DNA from: Begonia masoniana | Taxonomy: Eukaryota > Streptophyta > Magnoliopsida > Cucurbitales > Begoniaceae | NCBI GenBank assembly: GCA_022432975.1 | Contig: CM039508.1 | Span: 42,720,646 to 42,784,645, forward strand | Direction: 5' to 3' | Length of the DNA stretch: 64,000 nt | In this document: in pieces, positions 57,377 to 64,000 of the stretch | Position numbering within the stretch: the first letter of the stretch is position 1 | Layout: the number at the start of each line of letters is the position of its first letter | Made by a program: the position numbers and the translations under genes | The notes under the pieces: generated by a model | Database searches by the model: none | What the model was told of the DNA's origin: nothing | What the model saw: the letters and a program-made list of their open reading frames with translations, nothing else

Positions 57377-58758
57377 TATAGGTGGGCAGAACTGGCCCGG
57401 GGACCGAGAACCAGACCGGACCACCAGTTTTGGTCCCAAATCGATGGACCACGGTCCGGTCCTCGGTCCAAATGATACATCGGTTCTCGGTCCGGTCTTC
57501 GATCTATGGCTCGAAATCCCGAAATACCGGACTGGACCGAAGGTTTAAAAAAAATACCCTCCCATCAATTTTTCCTGAACGGTTCAGCTGAACCCTCAAT
57601 TAAAATGAACTCTGAACTTTAGAATTCAGAGTCTGAAGAGAAGACTGAAGCTTCGACTCGATAAGAACTCCCAACTCCTGAGCATCGACTTCGACTCTGA
57701 ACTAGCGAGACTCGAAGTCTAATTTGCAACTCCCGAGCGATTCCCGTCCCCAGCGACCAGCGACCGGCGTCCTGCTCTCGACTCCCGCGGTGATTGTATG
57801 ATCGAGTCCTCCGATTCACAAGACGCAAAGCTCTGTCTCCGTCTCTGGCTTTGTCTCTGTCTCCGGCTCTGTCTCCATGCTATTGTCCTCACTCCTCACT
57901 CACTCACTGTATGTACTATATTGTGTAAATTTGTGGAAGTAAAAATTAGGGCTAATTGTTTTTTACTTTGTTGTTGGTTGATAAATTATGGTTAATTTTT
58001 GTTGATTGGTTGGTTGATTAATCAGAGATGATGACGGTTGTTTGGGTTAGAACAAAAAACTAGAGACGTATCGATCACTTGATAATTGATATGGTTAGTT
58101 GCAATAATTGACTTCATTTTAATATTTATCTATAATGGTTTTGAATGTTGTAACTAACTGAATTCATTTGAGTTCTTATCCTTTTTTTTTATTTATATGC
58201 TTCCAAGAATGTAGAATTTAGGTAGTTTTTTGTTGCCTTTTCATGGTTCTTACTTAGCAATTAGGAGCTTAATTAGAATCACTTGCTAAAGCTGCAGTGT
58301 GATTGTCTCAGAATTTTTCAGATCGAGAACTTCAAGATCGTTGGCATTCTATTTTGTGGGACCTTGTAATTTCAGCTGAACCTTCAGGTCCCATGACGAA
58401 GGTTGAACTCTGCTACTAATGTATTGTCCAAGATTCGCGAAATTAGTAATTCAAAAGAAGTCATAGATTTTTAGTCGAAAACAAAACTGTGGCAGCATTC
58501 ATACCATATGAGGTCATTTCTCCTCTACTCCCAGATATTACTGTGTGGAAAAGAATGAAAGATATTTCGAAAACATAGAGAGAAGGAGATAGGTTGGGAG
58601 GAACCGGGACCGAACCGAACCAAATTTTTGGTCCAGTCCCAGTTCGATCCCTGTCCTTCCCAGGACGGGTTCCGGTCCTCGAGAAAAAAATCTCGAAAAC
58701 ACGGTCCGGATTTGGTCCGGGTTGGAGACCGGACTGAATCGGCCCTTGCCAACCCCTA
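57377..58758. mobile_element. non-autonomous hAT-like element inserted in the degenerate MULE
   Basis: Ends TATAGGTGGGCA and TGCCAACCCCTA form an imperfect inverted repeat of the hAT type. 8 bp flanks GTTTGCGG (57369-57376) and GTTTGCTT (58759-58766) match at six positions. Subterminal ggtccggtc/ggaccg repeats occur at both ends. Transposase sequence is lost on one side and resumes on the other. No transposase ORF inside. Confidence 0.75.
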
Positions 58759-58839
58759 GTTTGCTTAAGCTGCATGATTTGAGGTCAGCAACGACAACGA
58801 ACAATATGTTGTCGACATGAATACATGTGTGTACAATTG

Positions 58840-59270
58840 TTACAGGTGGGAGCTTACTGGAATCCTGTGTGTCCATATAATTCCCTGCATTCATTTCATG
58901 AGACTAGCACAAAAAAATTACGTTCATCAATCCTATCACCGGGAAACTTATTTGCAGATGTACTCAAACTTCATTCATCCCCTTAGCGCCCAACACATGT
59001 GGCCGCTCGTATAAAATATTAAGCAAATCCTTCTGCCCAAAAGAAAATGCCAACCTGGTAGGCCGAAGAAGAAAAGAGTGTGAGATATCAATGAACCTCC
59101 AAGTTCAACAATTACTAGGAAGAACTCAACGATGTCATGTGGTATATGTCGACGTCAAGGGCATAATAGTCTCAATTATCCTGATAGGGGATCCACTTTA
59201 GGCGGTACTTTTGCTTCTGCTTTGCAAGACACATTTGACGGGACGCACGACAGAGGAAGAAATGTATGAC
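58840..59270 (+). pseudogene. MULE transposase fragment 2 (SWIM finger, AT-hook, zinc knuckle)
   Basis: Reads YRWELTGILCVHIIPC (SWIM part), SYHRETYLQMYSNFIHPL, CQPGRPKKKRV and CGICRRQGHNS, matching the C-terminal third of the intact transposase. Stops interrupt it. Confidence 0.85.
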
Positions 59271-59639
59271 TATTTGAACTGTAATTTATGTATTTATTAT
59301 ACTGTATAATGTGAGTATTTATTATAATATGTAATTTAGTGAGATAAAATTGTAAAAATGGACAAAGTTTCCTTTGTTTTATGACTCTCACATAGCTAGC
59401 TTTAAACAATTCCTGCATATTCAAATAACAATTTTATAACTAACAGCCAGTTCCAGATAATTAAGTATCACTTAAGTACAGTCATGAAGTAAAGTACAAC
59501 CATACACCAACATAACATAAACTAAATAACAAGCATAAATTAAAGTACATTCATAATACTCATAGCATAAATTAAAGTACAAACATAAAGTAAAGTACAT
59601 AAAATTAAATACAAAACATAAATTAAACTACGGTGGGAC

Positions 59640-59830
59640 ATCGTCGTCGTCTCGCTTCACCCAATCAATGAGGAATTTATTCAGTTCTCTGTGGGACTTA
59701 GCTAGCTCTCTTTGTGTCACGGTGAGCTCCTAAACTCTGCCTATGAGGAAATCAAGTCTCTGCTCCATCCAGTCCCACCTACTAGCCGTCTAGGGGGACA
59801 ATGGTAGAGCGATGGCGTCCTCGAAATTTG
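59640..59830 (-). pseudogene. remnant of the MULE second gene (coiled-coil part)
   Basis: Minus strand reads WMEQRLDFLIGRV, stop, then ELTVTQRELAKSHRELNKFL and IDWVKRDDDD. This resembles the IAERLDRVESKL...RQIILDWIGGHD region of the intact second gene. The N-terminal domain is not recognisable. Confidence 0.6.
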
Positions 59831-60000
59831 ATGTTCTAAGCTCGATGTTAATGACGGTTTCTATGAATTGGTTTAGGTGAACAACGCTCGTGGACGGAGC
59901 TCGGTGTGCTATGGATGCGAGGTAAGTCTTCGTGCTTTGTTTGGCCTACACCAAGAGTTGTGAAGTTATCGAGGATATTGGTGAATTCCGTAGTTTTAGA

Positions 60001-61005
60001 ATAAGTGATTGGGTAATTAAGTTGTATATGTCGTAGTGTGTTTTCTAGATATTATTGTTTGTTTTTCTATGTTATTTATAGATTATGCAATATGAACTGT
60101 ACATGCATCACACTTTTTCAAAATAGCATGAAAATGAGTTTCTACACGGTTTAATGAAAAGTATAGAACTAATGAAAAGAAACGAATGCACATAATCCCG
60201 GTCACGACGGGGTGGGGTTCAGACATGGCTGTCTAGTTGGTGAAGCATGTTTTCCCCCCGATAGATGGAAAGGGCTGTCTAACCGCCAGACGTGCCCTCT
60301 CCATCTGGTGAGAGTAGACCTCAGTGACATCCCGTTATGTAACTAAATGATCCCGATGATTGCATGATTTTATGAATGACATATGCACAGCACGCATTCG
60401 CATTTACGTAGATTTACTGAGCCTTTGGCTCATAGTTTATCTCTATGGTGTAGGTGAATTCGATACAGGTGAGGATGACATTCCTCCACCCGACGCATGA
60501 GCAGGTTGATGGAGGATGGCCCGTGGAAGTGCGCTGGGCAGTCGACGCGTATTTTGACCCGTGGGGACGTATGTAAGTATTTTGGGTTACATTGGGTAGA
60601 AAATGTGTAAATAGTATATTTAGGTTGTTGTAAGGATTAGTTGGAATTTGATTTTGTTAATGGAAGTGTTTTGATGATTTCGGAATTTACTGGAACTGCT
60701 TGGTGATTTTCAAACTTTATAGGGATTTGTTTAGTTTTCAAACGGATCCACGTAGTTCGTTTTTGTGAAAACTTACTTCGTTTTAAATACGTCTCGAGTC
60801 GGTTTTTGAGTGAGATTATGGAGGATGTACGAGTGTCGGGTGACTTTATGTTGAAATGCATTGTTGTGATGTATGTAGTGTTTAGAGGTAAATTGATGAA
60901 GGAAAAATTGTGAAGTGTATGTGTAGGGAGTTGAAGGAAAGAAAGGGAAAGGAAAGGAGGAGGCATGGTCCCTGCGCAAGGATGACACGCACAAATCGAG
61001 AAATG
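60001..61005 (+). other. LTR-like non-coding sequence ending at a primer site
   Basis: No gene. Phrases such as tttactgagcctttggctcat and ctatggtgtaggtga resemble, in inverse, the Gypsy-like LTR fragment at 24660-24800. The block is probably the 3' part of a related LTR in plus orientation. It ends directly before TGGTATCAGAGCC. Confidence 0.4.
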
Positions 61006-61006
61006 G

Positions 61007-61449
61007 TATCAGAGCCTGTACCCAACTGGAAATGTGGCCAACCAGGACGTTGGGCTCTCGAGAGGGGGTGATTGTGATGACCCAGATGTGTAAGTATGTG
61101 TACGATGGCTGCACGAATCGGAACCCGAATGGCGGTACGTCTGTGCGAGCGAACCAGAAGGTGATGGGTCGTAAAAAGGGGGTCGTCACAATCCCACATC
61201 GCTTTGAGAAGTATGTGGAAATGAAACATATGTAAAGAAACCCTCCCAAGATAGCAAGACACGTTTTGGAGCACAATTGACAACGGATCTCATAAGAACT
61301 CCGAAGTTAAAAGTGCTTCGGCGAGAGTAGTACCAGGTTGGGTGACCGACTGGAAAGTCCTCGCCAAACAAAGCCTTGAGGGGAGGATATTGGGCTATGG
61401 CCCAATCCCTAGAGCAGACAATATCTTACTGGGAAAATGGGTCGTTACA
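61007..61449 (+). mobile_element. Cassandra/TRIM-like element: internal domain plus 3' LTR
   Basis: TGGTATCAGAGCC (61007-61019) is a perfect Met-tRNA primer site. After about 50 bases comes a purine tract (cgagaggggg) and an LTR starting TGTGATGACCC (61073) and ending GGTCGTTACA (61449). The LTR holds 5S rRNA-like sequence and the late block gacaatatcttactggg, as in Cassandra TRIMs. An alternative LTR start is near 61181 (tcacaatcccacatcgc). No 5' LTR is present. Confidence 0.7.
61286..61366 (+). repeat. 5S rRNA-like segment inside the TRIM LTR
   Basis: Closely follows the 3' two-thirds of plant 5S rRNA, including actccgaagtt (box A region), gcgagagtagtacc and ttgggtgacc (box C). It carries several substitutions and lacks the 5' part. 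It is not a functional 5S gene. Confidence 0.8.
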
Positions 61450-63870
61450 GGACCTCCTCTGCCCAGCTTCATATTGTCTCCAGTAACACCTCCAACCTAT
61501 GGCATTCTCGATTGGGACATCCCTCATCCTCTGTTGTCAAATTAGATTTATCTATTTGTAATTTGTCATCTACTTTGTCTGAACTCAAAGACTTTTGTTC
61601 ATTATGTTTGTTAGCTAAATCTCACAAATTACCGTTTTATAATTCTATGTCTCATGCTTCTGCCATGTTTGATTTGATTCATACCGATTTGTGGGGTCCC
61701 TCACATGTTTTATCCATTACTGGTGTGAAATATTTTATTCTTTTTATTGATGATTATTCCAGGTTTACCTGGATATACTATTTCAATTCAAAAAATGAAG
61801 CTTACAACACCTTTATTACTTTTCAAAAAATGATCCTCACTCAATTTGTTGCCAAATTAAACAGATTCGATCAGATTGGGGTGGCGAATTCCTATCCCTT
61901 TCCAAATGGTTTTCAACTCAAGGGATTTTGCATGAAATTTCTTGTCCATATACCACTGAACAAAATAGACGTGTTGAACGTAAAAATCGACACAATGTTA
62001 AAACAGGTCTAACCCTCCTTGCTCAAGCATCAATGCCCTTATCTTTATGGCCATTTGCCTTTAGTACTGCAGTCTACCTAATTAACCGACTTCCATCTAA
62101 ACTTCTCTCCCATAAATCTCCATTTCAAATACTCTACACCAAAATTCCATCTTACTCTCATCTTCGAATTTTTGGTTGCTAGTGTTTTTCGTTCTTACGA
62201 CCGTACAACTCTCACAAGTTGGAGTTTCGGTAGAGTTCCTGTGTCTTCCTTGGTTACAAGTAGCTCTCATAAAGGCTATATTTGCCTTCAGCTTTCAACT
62301 GGTCGACTATATGTCCCCACGACATGTAGTTTTCAATGAAACCTTGTTTCCCTTCCCGACCAGCTCATCTTCTACTATACCTTCACCCATAGTACCCATC
62401 GTCACTACTTTGTCATTCCCCACTCTTAATCTCTCATCTCGCAATTCCCCAACTAGTGCTACACACGTCTATACTCTCAACAACATTGTCATTCCCTCTC
62501 TATCTGTCACTCCGCTCTCTTTCTCTCGGATTGACCAACCTGAAATATTACCAAATCCGCTGCCTGTAAATGATCATCAAATGGTTACGCGGTCAAAGTC
62601 CGGCATATTTAAACCGAAAGTTCTCTTCAGTACCACGACCAACTTACCGTGTGAACCATTATCTTTTAGTGAAGCCTCTAAACATGATGAGTGGCGTGTG
62701 GCGATACAAACTGAGTTCAATGCTCTTTAGTCTCAAGGCACTTGGACACTTGTTCTAAAACCAAGTACCTCTCGGATTATTGGTTCAAAGTGGGTTTACC
62801 GAATTAAACTTTGTCCGGATGGTTCGGTAGATTGACTCAAAGCCCGACTAGTTGCAAAGGGCTTCCAACAAACACAGGGGATTGATTCTCATGAGACTTT
62901 TAGCCCTATCATCAAACTCACCACTATTCGACTTCTTCTTAGTATTGTTGTTTTTCGACAATGGCTCATTAAACAGTTAGACGTCCAAAATGCCTTCCTT
63001 CACGGTGATCTTTTGGAAGATGTGTATATGCTTCAACCACAAAGATTTGTTGACCCTACTCGGCCAAATTATGTATGTAAACTTCATCTATCCTTATATG
63101 GTTCGAAACAATCTCCTCAAGCTTGGTTTCTCAAACTCAGTACAGCTCTTCTCAATTGGGATTTTCTTGGTTCCAAGGCTGATACGTCAATGTTTATCTA
63201 TCATACTACATCTCATATTATTGTGGTTTTAGTATATGTTAATGATATTCTCGTGACAGGTTCATCCTCTTCTCTCATATCTCAGTTGATCATTCACTTG
63301 TCTCAGCTGTTTGCTATCAAGGACCTCGGCAACCTGCATTTTTTTTTTGGATTGAGGTTCATTGTCAGTCTCATGGTTTACATCTCAGTCAAACTAAATA
63401 TATCCGAGACTTGCTGACGAAGAGACGCTTACTCAATTCCAAGCCTCAGAATACTCTTCTTGCTTTGCCACCGCTCTCTATTCATGCTGGCACAACTCTG
63501 CCTAACGCTACTGAATATCGTAGTATCATTGGTGCTTTGCAGTATTGCACTATCACAAGACCGGACATATCATTTGTTGTTAACAAACTTTACCAATTTA
63601 TGCACACCCCTACTGATATTCACATGCAAGCAGTAAAACAAGTTCTCTAGTATTTACGAGGTACAGCTCATTTGGGATTATTTATTCAACCAAGTGTCCA
63701 TCATTCTTTATTCTGCTACATAGATGCCGATTGAGCTTCATGTCCTGATGGTCGTCGTAGCACCAGTGCTCATTGTATCTTTCTTGGTCACAATATGATT
63801 TCCTAGTCGTCCTCAAAACAAAAAGTTGTCTTCCGATCCAGTACGGAGTCTGAATATCGAGCTGTAATGG
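61450..63870 (+). pseudogene. Copia retrotransposon pol, decayed
   Basis: GAG-pre-integrase LWHSRLGHPSSSVVK and CSLCLLAKSHKLPF; integrase DLIHTDLWGPS, FIDDYSRFTWIYYF, EQNRRVERKNRH and AVYLINRLPS; RT QLDVQNAFLHGDLLEDVYML, LYGSKQSPQAWF and VLVYVNDILVTG (YVND where YVDD is usual); RNase H ITRPDISFVVN and SSTESEYRAV. Frameshifts lie near 61860 and 62180, with several TAG/TGA stops. It is cut on the left by the TRIM and ends abruptly at about 63870. Confidence 0.9.
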
Positions 63871-64000
63871 TTAGAAATTTTTAACCTTAATTCTAGAATT
63901 CTTTTGAAAGATGAAGAACTCTCAAAGGGTGCTGGAAATTGGGATTTTCGTGGGAGGGGGGAAACAGTTCCAGAACAGAGGCGAAAAAGAGAAAAAGAAA
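63871..64000. other. unassigned sequence at window end
   Basis: The Copia RNase H frame stops at SEYRAV and is replaced by unrelated sequence starting about tggttagaaatt. This may be the edge of another insertion that continues beyond the window. Confidence 0.35.

Larger units (their letters stand above)
56221..60000 (+). mobile_element. degenerate MULE related to the intact one, split by a hAT element
   Basis: 56225-56340 resembles the intact MULE's TIR in style (tttgaatccc..., aacaaatcaaaccctg). Transposase fragments lie on the plus strand and a second-gene remnant on the minus strand, so the same two convergent genes are present in opposite orientation to the intact copy. End points are not fixed by a duplication. 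Confidence 0.55.

Noticed and set aside
57619..57995. ORFs in the centre of the hAT-like element that might be a hAT transposase
   Set aside because: No BED finger or dimerisation motif; Ser/Leu-rich frames from tctctgtctc repeats.
60773..61283. Long minus-strand ORFs (133-167 aa)
   Set aside because: They cross the TRIM primer site and 5S-like region in antisense, so they are shadows of non-coding LTR sequence.
61286..61366. A 5S rRNA gene
   Set aside because: The 5' part is missing, there are many substitutions, and it is embedded in a TRIM LTR; no tandem 5S units.

Overview
This is a window of plant nuclear DNA, almost certainly from a dicot. Three lines of evidence support that: intron-split genes with recognisable plant orthologs, plant LTR retrotransposons primed by initiator Met-tRNA, and plant Mutator-like (MULE) and hAT elements. 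No species can be named. No CRISPR array, operon or functional tRNA/rRNA gene was seen.

Host genes are few. A lipase-like gene of the 'GDSL esterase/lipase At4g10955-like' type lies at 252-1956 (+) and carries two compensating frameshifts. A 2OG-Fe(II)-oxygenase-like gene lies at about 3890-6481 (-). The 3' exons of an unrecognised gene lie at about 40684-41214 (+). A complete seven-exon JASON-like gene (meiosis II spindle organisation in Arabidopsis) lies at 41467-44918 (-).

From about 7.9 to 27.4 kb is a nest of retroelements. An old Copia is broken by an 893 bp solo LTR and by a Tork/Tnt1-like Copia (about 9.1-27.0 kb). The Tork-like copy is itself split by a SIRE-like Copia on the minus strand (10586-20670, TSD CGTGG) and by a Gypsy-like LTR fragment (23829-26268). 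The SIRE-like copy has a long accessory ORF after pol.

From 27.4 to 37.85 kb a decayed caulimovirid-like endogenous pararetrovirus lies on the minus strand. Two solo LTRs interrupt it, each with a perfect 5 bp target duplication (AATAC and TTAGA).

The most interesting part is 38.9-60 kb, with three MULE-type elements. (i) A 967 bp foldback element at 38923-39889 has a perfect 9 bp TSD. (ii) An apparently intact 7.1 kb autonomous MULE at 45319-52429 has a perfect 9 bp TSD and roughly 570-590 bp TIRs filled with hairpin repeats. It holds two convergent genes (a transposase and a second ORF), as in maize MuDR, and between them a roughly 460 bp inverted duplication that looks like a captured gene fragment. 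(iii) A degenerate relative at about 56.2-60.0 kb is split by a non-autonomous hAT element. The second ORF of the intact MULE and the accessory ORF of the SIRE-like Copia are clearly homologous, so one accessory domain is carried by a DNA transposon and by a retrotransposon.

The right end holds a Cassandra/TRIM-like LTR with 5S rRNA-like sequence (61073-61449), inserted beside another decayed Copia (61450-63870). Coordinates of decayed elements are approximate unless a TSD is quoted.
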